The notes under the pieces were generated by a model, which saw only the letters and a list, made by a program, of their open reading frames with translations, searched no databases and was not told the DNA's origin. Below are positions 11,357 through 23,077 of a DNA stretch of 64,000 nt, piece after piece. Position numbers and translations under genes: made by a program. Each line of letters begins with the position of its first letter. Positions within the stretch are counted from its first letter, which is position 1. Origin of the DNA: Rhodocollybia butyracea (taxonomy: Eukaryota > Basidiomycota > Agaricomycetes > Agaricales > Omphalotaceae); the NCBI GenBank assembly GCA_015501585.1, contig JADNRY010000005.1:186001-250000 (forward strand). Reading direction: 5' to 3'.

Positions 11357-12815
11357 ACTCTATGCAAATCATTTCAAAATGAAGGTGTAGAAGCAACTCT
11401 AAATTCAACTACCTGTAGCTTTGAGGGCGGGGGAACATGAAATCGACATACCTTCGTGACACCAAAAGGCGACTTTATGGTTTATCTTGTTCACCAAAAC
11501 AAATGGAACATGCATGGTATCCATGATACCAAGAGACCTTCCTTCAAAGTAATCAAAATCACTTGGATTGAACAGGACTTTACCAAATAATGACCTAAAC
11601 AAATAACAAGTTAACTTGATAGAGTGCACTGTAGTCGGAGCCAAAACTACCAAGAACATGTTACGTCGCAGACTTCAGCGAAATCACTATAGTGTTGCAA
11701 AGAAACTTGAATGTCCTAAGAAAATTGCACCCAAAACTGTCAAACTGAATACAGCCAATGACTCTCCAACAAGGAACAAGTCAGATATAGTTGTAAACCC
11801 AGTTCGGCAAAAGTGTCTACAGTAGCTAGTCAAAGATATGATGGACGAACTGGATATGACGATGGAAGGAGTAGTAGTCAAATTGGATGAGTCTTGGTGG
11901 TGGTGGTGGTGGTTTAACCGATGTGGTTCCATTGAGGAACTGCCGGGGCCCCAGCTACATGTATAGCGCCACATACATGCCTGGGATGTATAATCCAACA
12001 ATGCTGTGATCAATACCGAAGTACTGTCGCACAAACGTTGAGATTACACATGAGTACATAAATGGCGCCAAACTAGTTTGTTACGCTACGCAATACAGAG
12101 CAGGATCTGGAATATATGGAGCTTGACCTGTAAACAACGCAAGAACATCGAAAACATACTTCGCCGTAACAGTCAAAATACGACCATCGAACAATTGGAG
12201 AAGAAAGAAAGCTATGCAAAGTTCAAACTAGTACGTACCCGTGACAAATGTTATCGCGAATATCATCATGCAATCAGCGTGCGAAAGTATTTCGTCACTT
12301 TCAGGAACCTGAAGAATCAGATAAGAAACAAGGTCCACAAGACCTCTCTTCCTTCGGTCAGAGTCGGGGATGGCTCGGACGAGGACAATGAATTTTGATT
12401 GTTAAATACTTGCTCTATTCTATTGTATCGTTTATGTAGCCAGCTAGTTTGGTACTTTTGTACCAGGCCTTGCTTCCATCCTCGCGTTCGCCTGGCAGTC
12501 CTTCTCTTCAGTCAAGCTCGCTGCTTGTGCTGATGTGGGGATTGGTTGTTTCCTCTATGGGGCTTTATGCCGATTGGGCCTAGCAATCCATAACCATAAC
12601 CATACTCGACACAATATGGATACGGAACCTAACTGTTTCTTCAATGGGACCACGCTGAATCATGGCATTGAATCCTGGTAACAGTCACGAACCTAGGGGG
12701 GGGGCGCTTGTCCGGGTATCCCTGTTCGAGCGTTCACCCCGATATATAGAGTGTATATCGACGCAATAGAAGATCGAAATAGATTAATTACACCAGAAAC
12801 GTTCACGTTCACAGT

Positions 12816-14815
12816 TCACCGCTTTCGCCGTCCGACATTATCAGAATCATAGAAATGAATAGCCTGTTTATCCAAAAACTCTTTCAGGTGTATCTTCTCT
12901 TTTGCAGACGGTTCGCCTGCATCTTTCTTGACCAGGGATAGAAAGGTATCCAAAGGAATAGGCTGCAGTATAGGGTCAGATCTGTGGTTCTACAAAATTA
13001 GAGATGAAACACCTCAAAACGCAAGATACGAAGATGAAGCGCAGTATCTTGGATGATTTTGTTCTTCAGTTCAATTGCCCAATTTTCGTCTAATATAGCT
13101 GCTTTCTTGGGTTTCCCACCAATAGCGGCCTTGTTTTTCTTCCGTAAAGTTTTGTTTGTACTGGGACTACGGCTGCCAGAGCGAGAACGAGGACGGGATT
13201 TCGATTTCCTAGGAATTGGATGAGCTGAAAATAGTTTCGGATGTACTGGATACGAGAATTGTTTGTCAATAAGATTCCCATCAGGGTTGTAATGTAAGTA
13301 GGCATTATCGGCGTATTCGCCCATCTCGAGCTCCGAGAGGTATATGGCCTCTTCGGGGCTAGGGCTCTGGCGACTGAAAAAAGTCGATGAAGGAGCTTTT
13401 CTTGGAGAAGGGGTGAGCGGGGGCGAGTTGGCTGCTTCTGAAGTTCTCGAAGCCTCGCTTGGGCTTGAGGATATATAAATGACACGAGAACGGGGGGAAC
13501 GAGAATTAAATTTCAGGGTGATCTGTGAGTTATCAGTCTGCTTTGCATTGAGCGCGGTGAATAGACATACGGCTTCTCCCTTGGACGGGGTCGTTAAATT
13601 ATGAGCATCGATATCCAACAGTACCCGAGGGTCATCCGATGGCGGCGACGTGGCAGGAGGGGAAGAGAGACGTTGAGAGTCATAGAGAGGTGAGGATGCA
13701 GGTAAGAGAGGGTCAGAGACAGCGGAGGACAGTTCGGAAATCTCTCCGTTGTCATGGAACATGGAGGGTGCTCGAAATTGGCCCGCCAAGCTACTTTTAC
13801 CAAACCTCGGTGTCGAGAAAGGCAAGTCCAAAGGATCACTGTCCGATGCACCGCGCTGAACGTTGAATTCACGAACTGCACGGACATGAGAGTCTCCTCT
13901 AGCGACGACCTTCCGCGCTTTCTGCATGATTGCATCTCGAGTTTCCTCCACTCCTTTGATCGTGCTGGCAACCTCCTGACGTCGTCCTCGCTTCTTTGGT
14001 GCCGCATCGTGCACAACCTCCGCAAAAAACGTCGTTGGAGCAGAATCTTGAGCAGCAGGGGCTTTGCTCTTGCCCTTTAGCGGCAAAGCAGGCGAATTTT
14101 CAATGCCCTTGCGAACCAGTTCCACCAGAGTAACGTCCTTGATTCCACGCTTCTTGGCGCATGACTTTATGTGATTAAGCTTCTGTGGTATACTCTTGCG
14201 GGCTGTCCACGCAGAGTCGCAACATACACATATGAGCAGCCGCGAAAGGAGGTCTCCTGGAAACTCGTCAGTTAGAGTCTGAATTAAATTTGTGGCAGCT
14301 GGTTTCGTGGCAGGTTTCGCAGCAGGTTTCTTTGAAAGGCGAGGTTTACTGGTAGCCGAATTCACATTCAAAGTGCTCTGTACGGCGACAGAGGAAGCAA
14401 TTCTAGAAACACTGGGGCCAGCAGGGCGGGATTCAACGTGCGCGTATTTGGCGAGTGATCTGAGTCGTAATTCAGGTAACGTGTTGTCGAGTTCAGAGTC
14501 ATAGTTCCCCAAATCTACATAGTTACGATTTCTTGTGGGTTGTAGCTCAAGAGAAGAGTCTATGGCCAAGTTAATAGATAACGAAAGAATGTGAGAAAAG
14601 AACGTGCCACTGATATCGATGACACTGTTTTCCTTCTCTTCAACCAAGCTATCGTCTGTTAGTCCAGATTAGTTGTTTTCGCCTTTGAACTCATAAAGAG
14701 ACGCACCGGATATTTCCAAGATGCTGTTCACGACGGACTTGGCTCTCGCTGCTTCTCTTTCTGGCTCCGAGTCTTCTACAATTTCTTCATTCAGAATTCT
14801 GCGGCTCAAAGACAT
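12816..14815 (-). CDS. SLX4: SLX4-like structure-specific endonuclease scaffold subunit
   Basis: Scaffold of the SLX1-SLX4 nuclease, which resolves branched DNA during repair and replication; nuclear. About 600 residues in three or more exons. The N-terminus is MSLSRRILNEEIVEDSEPE. A Cys/His segment, ICVCCDSAWTARKSIPQKLN then HIKSCAKKRGI, resembles the UBZ-like zinc knuckle of basidiomycete SLX4. A long disordered Ser/Pro-rich middle with basic patches follows. The C-terminal conserved domain has WAIELKNKIIQDTALHLRIL and, after a short intron near 12990, DTFLSLVKK...LKEFLDKQAIHFY, ending in VGRRKR and TGA. That C-terminal domain is where SLX1 binds in the family. The start at 14815 gives the conserved N-terminal exon. 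It is divergent from the importin gene, with 135 bases between starts. Confidence 0.75.
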
Positions 14816-14950
14816 TCTGTGAAAAGGACGAGAGTAGAAATGTCGACAAATTGTCCGTGAAACTGATGGCAGTGATAGTGATAAGAACATTCATTCACGT
14901 GGTGTTGCGACACGCGATTTTCATGTCACCTATGAATTCAAACTTCTGTC

Positions 14951-17900
14951 ATGAACATGCAGGGACCAACTATGGATACAACCCAGCAAGTCTCCCTCGA
15001 CGAATTGTTAGCAGTAATCTACGACGCGACAGCCCAGCAAGATCATAGGCGCGTGGAATCTTCTGCAAAACGATTAAAACAGCTTTTTCAACAACCTGGA
15101 GTTTACGACGCCCTACACACGATCGCCGCGGACAAAGCCTTACCATTGTCGGTGAGGATCCAGGCTAGCATACAGTTCAAAAACGAAGCCCTCAAAAACT
15201 GGAAGTCCAGAAAGTATGTGGGTTCTTTTCCTGGCTTGTCGATACTGACAACCTACACAGGCTGCAAAATGATCAGTATCGAGCAAATATTCGAGCACGA
15301 TGCATGATGTTTCTCGATGAAGAAGACGCAACGGTAATTCTGGCACATTTCATATCTTAAACCCGCTTCTCAAACACTCTCAAGATTGCAGACTGTAACA
15401 AAGTCTCTGTGGCCAAAATTGCACGAGCAGACTTTCCTCAAGCATGGTAAATATATTCCTGTATTGATTGATGCCGCGATTGTTCACGAATCAAAGGCCA
15501 TCCCTTTTAGACTACCTGATGTCAGTGATTGATGACACCTTAAAACAACGCTATGGGCCTGCAGGTGTGGACGATCCTCAGTCAAATTTGAAGCTTCAAC
15601 GAGCTCTGCAGCTGTTGTGTGCTATTACAAAAGAATTCTCGAGTATGAAGATGTTGAATGGAATTCAAGTCATGAAGCAAGTACGCCACATTTTGCCTAC
15701 CTAGTTGAAGTGCTCTCTCATAAGATTTTTTCAGATCTTCGATCATCTCCATCATACCATTAACAACTATTTCGTTGAAGTCTTCGAATGTATCCAATTA
15801 CCTCCAAGTCCTCAAACGTTAGAAAACCCTCGTCTGTACACTGACTTGGTCGTTTCGCATCTACTCTTCAAAACCCTAGTCACCCTGCTCATTTGGATTT
15901 GGCAGAGGGCGAGTAGGATGACAAACGAAGAAAAACAGATGTCTAGCCCTTGGGTACGTGAGACCGCTTCAGATCCTCTTCAATATCCGTTTTAAACTTT
16001 TCTGCGCAGATATCAGCTGTATTTAGTACATCTATTCAACAACTTCAGCGCCTTGTGGTCCAACGCGCGGAGGTCATCAAAGCTCAAGAGCATACAACGC
16101 CTCTCAGTGCCCAAGCACTCTCGACACATCAGGTTATGACGAAACATATCCGGCGTTTTGGCAAGTTCTTCCTTCGAATGGCCGAAGTCGATCCTCGGAG
16201 GATGGCAGAACTACCACAATGCAGTGACATTGTTATATTCTACTGGGATCAGATTGTCGCAGCGGCAGATAATCTGCAGGGCATTCAAGGTATGATATAC
16301 CTTGTACACTCATTTCGTCAATCTTATATTGTTTCTGTAGATAATCCGGCGGCGCCCTTTCCCGTGCGCTTCTTGGTCCAGGGGCTCGTTCTTTTTAAGG
16401 ACGTTGTTGGACAATGGACTGCCCACCGGCGAGACGGGACGCAAAATAAGATTGGTATGCTGAACCAATTGCTCTCTTTTCTGTACGTTGATGTTTGTTT
16501 CAGTCTTACAAGAAGATTTTATCAAGAAGGCAGTTACTATCATTATTACTCGTCTCCTACCATTTACCCAGCAGGATCTTCAAGGTTTGGGTGACGATCC
16601 CGAAGAGTGGGTCAACAACGAAGACCAGGAGAATCAGCAGTGGGAATATGAACTTCGCCCGTGCAGTGAACGTGTCTTGATGCAAATATCAAACCAGTAC
16701 CCTGAATATGTCACGCCGTTACTGAAAACAACCTTTGATCAAGTTGCATGTAGGTTACGCCCCGGTTATGCCGTTTTTCTTCACCTTCCAGACTGGCGCT
16801 AATCGTTGGTGGCATAGACAAGCCGGCTGCGGATATAGGGCTAGTAAACAAGGAGGCGCTTTATTGTGCGATCGGTCGTTGTTGTCAGCGATTAAAAGAG
16901 GAGATTCCCTTTGAAAAGTGGATGCAGCAAGTGCTCATCACCGAAGTTCAGTCGCCACAAACTGATTTGCTGTAAGCATCCTCGTTTCTTATCTTACGAG
17001 TCGCTTACCAGCTATTTGTCAGGGTATACGTCCTGCAACGAAGGATTGCTTGGCTTCTTGGAAAATGGATGTCTGAGAGCTGTTGTTCCCCCAACATACC
17101 TACTATCTGGCAGATTCTCGTTCATCTTCTATCCCAACGAGGTAATGGCTCGACGGTCATCCGACTCACCGCTGCGGTTGCTCTGCGAGAGGGCGTGGAC
17201 GTAAGTACGATCTTACTTGATGCAGTGATGGTGTACTAAATGTTTTTAGACCTTGGATTTCAGCTCTGATGCATTTGCACCTTTCCTTCCCCAAGCTGTT
17301 ACTCAACTTATGGACTTGATTGGAACGGCCAATACTTTTGATAGCAAGCGAAAGGTGGATGATGCGCTGAATGTAGTAATAGACAGAGTCGGGTCTCAGG
17401 TGGGCACCTCTATGGGATACCAAAGCAAGTTTGCTGATTTCTTCAGATCATTCCTCTTGTACCCTTGATTGCCGGACCAATCCCTGCTCTCTGTGAGTGT
17501 TTCACTTTTCAACATTCCTCCGATTTTCAATCTTGGTAGGGATCGAGGCGGACGATGACTTTTTATTTAAGAGCTCACTTTTGGTTACCATGACCAACCT
17601 TGTGAAGGTATACATCGCGATTATATGACCCCTCTTCCCAGAAAGGAATCTGATTTCATGAACCCAGGCAATAGGCCCGGAATCGACTGCCTTGTCACAG
17701 ATTGTAGTTCCGCTAGTACAGCAAAGCATGGAGCAAGGGGTACGTCTGCTTCTTTACGCATTTCGCCGTCTCCTCAACCTTCTGTGAGTAGTCGGAACTT
17801 GATCAAGACGGCATCACTCTATGGAAAGAAGCCTTAAGGAACACGAACGCCATAGACACTCCTAATCATTCTCTCGCCAACCTTTTGCCTCTCTTAATAA

Positions 17901-19048
17901 AACAGTTGGACAACAATTTCGATTTGCTTGGATCCTTGCTCAACATCACTGAATCTTATTTTCTTCTTGAGCCTGCTCGCATGTTGCAGGTATGTTGGAT
18001 GTTTTTCTATAGTTTCATACTGTGACGCTTGTCTCTTAGATAGATGCCATAACGCTGCTCGGAGTTTTCCTCACCATAGTCAAAAGTCAGACGGTGCTTC
18101 AGTCAAATAAGAAAGACGCGCTCAGCGCCTTGAATCTTTTGGTTCAGATGACGCCACCCGTTCTATGGGCTGAAGCAATGCACCAGTCGGGTCTGTTTCC
18201 TTATCTTCTGGACATTTATATAATAGACAAGGTGGGTGTTTTAGTGTTAGAGCCTGCTGTTTTGATTTTTTGACTTTAGTTAACAGTACGAAGATACCCA
18301 GCTCCTTTGCGAACTTGAAAACCTATTTTCGCGTATTGCGTTAGCCGATTGCGGAATACTCCTCGAACTCGTACGATTGGCTACGCCAGGTCTCGAAGCT
18401 GGAAGGGAGCCTGACAAAATACACGTTCCTTTGACTGGAGAAAAGGTATTGGATCTGTTTTTGGACCGTTGGTGGGGAACAGTAAGGTTTTCAAGTTGTT
18501 TTCCTCGTCCTAAAGATAACCTCACTTCTTAGTTTGATTATATGTCTCATCCAAGATACCGAAAACTTGTAGCAATGGGTACTGCTGCTCTTGTTGCGAC
18601 TGCGCAACCTCAAATCCTTTCTCGTCTCCACTCCGAGTTTTTCAACTTGTGGATGGATGTATTCTGTGAAATTAAAGAGGCTCAAAATCCTGTAACAACA
18701 GACGACGACGGGCAAGAAGTGCCATCGTATCTAACCCTTTATTGGGAGCAACAGGATGCGCCTGCTTCTTATTATCAGGACTCTGAGGGTACACCAGAAT
18801 ACAACCGGCGGAAGGCGGTATGTGAACTTGGTGAACTCCGCATTAACATTAATCTGACCTTGCTGTCCTAGGTATTTGATTCTGATCCAGTTCGTGCGAC
18901 GCAGCTGAGTATCTACGTGGGAATTCAGCTGCGTGAAGCTGAGAGAATCTATTTATCGACTTCGCCGCAGACATCTTTCCAGCAGCAATACCTCGCTCTG
19001 GCTGACCCAACTGTTCTACAGCAAATTACGGCCGCGATGAATGGCTAG
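14951..19048 (+). CDS. KAP120: Importin-11/KAP120 beta-karyopherin
   Basis: HEAT-repeat nuclear import receptor of the importin-11/Kap120 class, which binds RanGTP and carries cargo through nuclear pores. The importin-beta N-terminal region reads DHRRVESSAKRLKQLFQQPG, ALPLSVRIQASIQFKNEALK and NWKSRK. Later exons have TKHIRRFGKFFLRMAEVDPR, LGDDPEEWVNNEDQENQQWE and then YELRPCSERVLMQI, a hallmark stretch of importin-11. The C-terminus has DPVRATQLSIYVGIQLREAE and ends AAMNG at TAG 19046-19048. More than ten short introns interrupt it, and the total length of about 1,000 residues fits the family. Start 14951 (MNMQGPTMDTTQQ) is used; 14972 in the same frame is equally possible. Confidence 0.87.
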
Positions 19049-19159
19049 CTGTCGGCCACTTAATTTATAATGATTTTCACTTTTACATCTATTGCATATA
19101 ACACATAAAAGTATCGAGTACAGTCTTCAGCATCTATATTACATATTCAATACTACGAT

Positions 19160-20596
19160 CTAGTAATCAGATAGACCGGACTCGCTGTAACTCCCAACTG
19201 ACTCAGAGATGTCTGTGACATCGAAGTCCACGTCACTGCTAAATTCGTACTCGCTCCCACTAACCTCACTTCCCCCCGCTGTATGATCTACAATATATCT
19301 TTCCGCAGTCTGGACAACTTGCGCGCATCTGAGGCATTCCCATCCTCGTTCACCTTGAACTTCCTCCGCGTTCCGCAGCATTCGTTCAGCGATGCAGTGA
19401 TAGCAATAAATATGCTGGCAGTCGGTTATGTATGGTGTGTTTATCGGATATGTAGGTACCACCTCTGAATCAGTTCCGCCGTCGGATGAAAAAATCTGAG
19501 TGACGTTAGCCGAGTCCGACATGTTGAGGCTAAACGACGCATTTTCGGTACAAATTGCGCATTCGTTTTCAGGAAGAGACCAGTACTTTCCACCAGTTTT
19601 GGGGACCGCGGATGGCCTAGATGGGGAAGATATGGACGAAAGGAGAGTAGTTTTAAATCGGTTGATTCGGCGTTGGACTTTTCGTGGGTTGATAAGTGGG
19701 AGGAAGAACAGCAGGAATTCCTGTTGAATTTGCATTTAAACTGAGTGACTGAGCAGAAATTAAGCTGCTCACTGTGAACACATGCCAGACCATCTGGCGG
19801 TTCATGAATTCATAACTCACATCTCGTTGGACGAGCCTTCGCGCTGGTTGCAGTTGCATCTTGAATATTCGGTCTGCTATTGTACGGTATCTAAACAATC
19901 AATCAAATAGCTGGATAGAATGGGAATGTGATAACCTACTGTCCGTTCCATAGAAAAGTGACGAAGTTTGCAAGCCCAAGTAATGCATACGACGATTCCA
20001 ACGTAATTAGTATATCCCACATTCTTCGTCGTCTGTCCGAGGAAGGAGCATCCGGCCAGGCTCTAGAGAGACTGAACGCGCGAAAACGATTGTGAATGTA
20101 TGGTACGATAATGGTCAATGCTCCGTGTAAGAGCAGTAACTTGCGAGGAAGACCGGAAGCTTGAGGTATTGGTAAGTAAAAGCCAGCGATCGGAGGTTAC
20201 AAAACACACGAGCCAGCTTGCTGTTGGAGGATGAAGATGAAATATAGCGAAGGCCCTGTAGTTTGGCACCGTAACTAGCACCCATGTTCCATACCGATAG
20301 ACGGTATAAAGTGAGTTGGGTCAGTACATAGATTTCTGGATCAAATTGACGTTGAAATGAAGCCTTTTGCAATATTATGAGTAGTATTCCATTGAAAATA
20401 ATACAGAGCATACATTAATCAATGACAGAGCTTTCCTCAACGGTTCCACAAGAAGGTTTGCAAGTTCTAGGTCTAATAATTCGGAATCGAGTTGTCCAAC
20501 GCGAATTATACGAGAACGAGGGGAGGAGTTTAGTGAGCGTAGGGAGTCTTGTATACTTGCAAGCCTAGTTTGAGCACTGTTCCAGACTTCTTCCAT
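19160..20596 (-). CDS. PEX2: PEX2 peroxisomal RING E3 ligase
   Basis: Peroxisomal membrane RING peroxin that with Pex10 and Pex12 ubiquitinates the import receptor Pex5. The start at 20596 gives MEEVWNSAQTRLASIQDSLR and RVGQLDSELLDLELANLLVE, typical of the N-terminal Pex2/Pex12 domain. Hydrophobic segments follow (YRLSVWNMGASYGAKLQGLR, LLLLHGALTIIVPYIHNRF, LESSYALLGLANFVTFLWNG and later LLFFLPLINPRKVQRR). The C-terminal RING has CAICTENASF, a long insert, DCQHIYCYHCIAERM and CLRCAQVV, with the zinc ligands intact. The tail is acidic and Ser-rich. It is divergent from the phenylalanyl-tRNA synthetase gene across 136 bases. Confidence 0.9.
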
Positions 20597-20732
20597 GTTG
20601 GAAGGAAGTGCAATTGCGCCTAACCAGAAAGGTCAAGAGCAAACGGGCGCTAGCTAACACGCGTCAGAAATCTCGGGCCGTATCTTTACACGTTATTTTG
20701 ATCGAGTCATTCAACTTCTCTCTATCACCAAA
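20597..20732. promoter_or_regulatory. Bidirectional promoter, PEX2 / FRS2
   Basis: 136 bases between divergent ATGs. An ACGCGT hexamer (20659-20664), the core of the MluI cell-cycle box bound by MBF in fungi, lies in the middle; its function here is not shown. Confidence 0.45.
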
Positions 20733-22803
20733 ATGGCGGAAGCTCTGCAGCAATTAATTCTCAATACGCTCGATGCCCAAGGGGCGATAAAGGACACACG
20801 ATCTCTGGTTATTCCAGGTCAACCCGAGCCAGCTGCCTCCCACGACTCTCAGATCGTTATCCTTGGCGCTCTAAACTCTCTGCTTAGTCGAGATGTTTGT
20901 ATTTTCTTTGAAATAATACTTGTTATAAATGTATTTTTTTCTATAGATGATAAAATACGATAGCCACGAAGTGCTCTCATATATTCTTTCTCCTGAAGGC
21001 GCGCAAATAGCCAAAGAAGGATCACATGAAGCGCGAGTTTGGGTTGCACTTCCAGCAAAAGGCCTTGGCCCTCCGATGACTCAGGCTCAACTGGGGAAAG
21101 AAGTAGGGGATGCTACGGCTAAAGTTGGACAAGGAAATGCGTTCAAACAGAAATGGATCGCGCGGGAAGGAGACGGTCTCGTAAAGGCGGTGCGTTCATA
21201 CATTATCATCTTCAGAAAAGTTCATTGACAGTCTTTACCAGGTGGATTCTATCAAAGATGTAACTCAACTAGAACTTCAAGAAATCGAATCAAGCGGGGA
21301 TCTGAAATCAGGCCAGAAAGCTCTTGCTGACCTACGGAAACGGAAACTTGTTGTCCAAAGGTAGTTTTACCAGGCAGATGTACGCGGATAATCATTCATA
21401 GAATAACCAACATCTAGAAAAGGCCAGTGGTTCACAGTTCAAAAAGGTGCAAACTTCAGCACATCAACTGCGAAACCAGAAACCGATTTAACAGCCGATA
21501 TGCTTGCATCGTCAGTTTAATCTTTCCTTTTGCCTCGTTTTTAACTGATCGCTCAATATCAGCGGGGCATGGAAAACATCCACGTTCAAAAAATACAATT
21601 TTGAAGCTGAAGGAATTCCGCCCGCGGGAGGATCTTTACACCCATTGCTTAAAGTCCGAGAAGAGATCAGGAATAATTTCTTGGAAATGGGGTTTGTTCG
21701 CACAATTGCCTGGCATCTGCTTTTTTTTTTGATCAAATTATCTTCCAGCTTCGCTGAAATGCCGACGTCTTCCTATGTTGAATCCGCTTTCTGGTGCTTT
21801 GATGCCATGTTCGTACCACAGCAACATCCTGCTAGAGATCTCCAGGATACCTTCTACATTTCTGGTAAATTTTAAAATATTGATACGCTTTCCTTCAACT
21901 TATGATCAATAGATCCGGTAAAGTCTCTTCCTCCTGAACCGTCCTACTACAAACGTGTTTCCACTGTTCACGAACATGGAGGTTATGGGTCTACCGGTTA
22001 TCGTGCTCCCTGGTCACACGAAGAATCTAGTAAACTCCTTTTACGAACACACACTACTGCATCTTCAACACATATGTTGTACAAGCTTGCTGCTCGGTGT
22101 CGGGGTGAAGATATCGAAGGAGATGAGAAAGAATTTACACACGGAGCCAGGCCAACAACAGCGCACGGAAATCCGGTGTCAGATGATGGCTTCCGACCAG
22201 CAAAATTGTTCAGTATCGATCGTGTATTCAGAAACGAAACGATGGACGCTACCCATCTGGCAGAATTCCATCAAGTAGAAGGTGTTGTTGCAGACAAGGG
22301 GCTGACGCTCGCAGACCTGATCGGTGAGTCCAGCGTCTTCGAGTGCCTTTCAAAAACCGAGACCATCTCCTTGTCAGGTTTCATGCGAGTATTTTTCAAA
22401 AAGATGGGTATCGAAAAAGTACGCTTCAAGCCTGCATATAACCCTTACACAGAGGTCAGCGAAATGTCCTTGGTTGCGCAATAACATCTTGATTATTCTT
22501 CAAACAGCCCTCACTTGAGATCTTCGCCTTCCATCCCATGCTGGACAAATGGGTCGAGGTCGGTAATAGTGGTATGTTCCGGCCCGAAATGCTAGAACCG
22601 ATGGGTTTTCCGAAAGATGTACGGGTACATGGATGGGGGCTTAGTTTAGAGCGCCCTACCATGATTCGGTTAGTCTCTTGTATCACTGTGCCATTAATCC
22701 CCTGACTTTACTTCGCAGTTATGGAATAAATAACATCCGGACATTGCTTGGACACAAAGTATCGGTTGAGGGCATAGAAAACTCAGCGGCAGTCATGTTT
22801 TAA
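20733..22803 (+). CDS. FRS2: Cytosolic phenylalanyl-tRNA synthetase alpha subunit
   Basis: Catalytic alpha subunit of the alpha2-beta2 class II synthetase that charges tRNA-Phe in the cytosol. The N-terminus [17 protein letters not shown] begins the winged-helix region ([20 protein letters not shown]). The catalytic core has [60 protein letters not shown] and motif 3, [20 protein letters not shown], ending ENSAAVMF. About eight short introns are visible. The long N-terminal extension marks the cytosolic and not the mitochondrial enzyme. Its 3' end converges with the folylpolyglutamate synthase gene. Confidence 0.93.
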
Positions 22804-23077
22804 GGTATACTCAAAGGTAACTAGATGTATCGCATCGTGTTCTATACCATATTGTCTGTGATGAGTATTGAGGCGATATCGTACCAGCCAATGGATCATG
22901 CCTTCCTTTGGTCAACGTTGAGCTGTGCAGCCATAAGAGTTCTCTTCATCTATTTTCTATATCGTACAATAACTGAAAATATACATTATCCGTATTATAG
23001 CCTGTTGAAGGTGAAGTAGCGCTGTTGAAGGCCAAAAAACTGTACCATAAATGATTTTAAAATGGTTTACACTCATT

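Larger units (their letters stand above)
10550..12815. other. Gene-poor, repeat-bearing interval
   Basis: About 2.3 kb between IPI3 and SLX4 with no recognisable gene. It holds near-direct repeats (about 10.9-11.0 kb), a large palindrome (11.30-11.36 kb), a (TGG)n microsatellite (about 11.89-11.91 kb), a G8 run near 12.7 kb and a few modest open frames. The longest, 12078-12398 plus, would encode a Lys/Arg-rich 106-residue peptide with no motif I recognise. The mixture looks like old transposon or repeat debris, but I saw no transposase, integrase or reverse-transcriptase motif. Confidence 0.5.

Noticed and set aside
11890..11912. His-rich peptide on the minus strand near 11.9 kb
   Set aside because: It is only the translation of a (TGG)n microsatellite.
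12078..12398. Lys/Arg-rich 106-codon frame as a gene
   Set aside because: No motif, no homologue recalled, and surrounded by repeats; kept only as part of the gene-poor interval.
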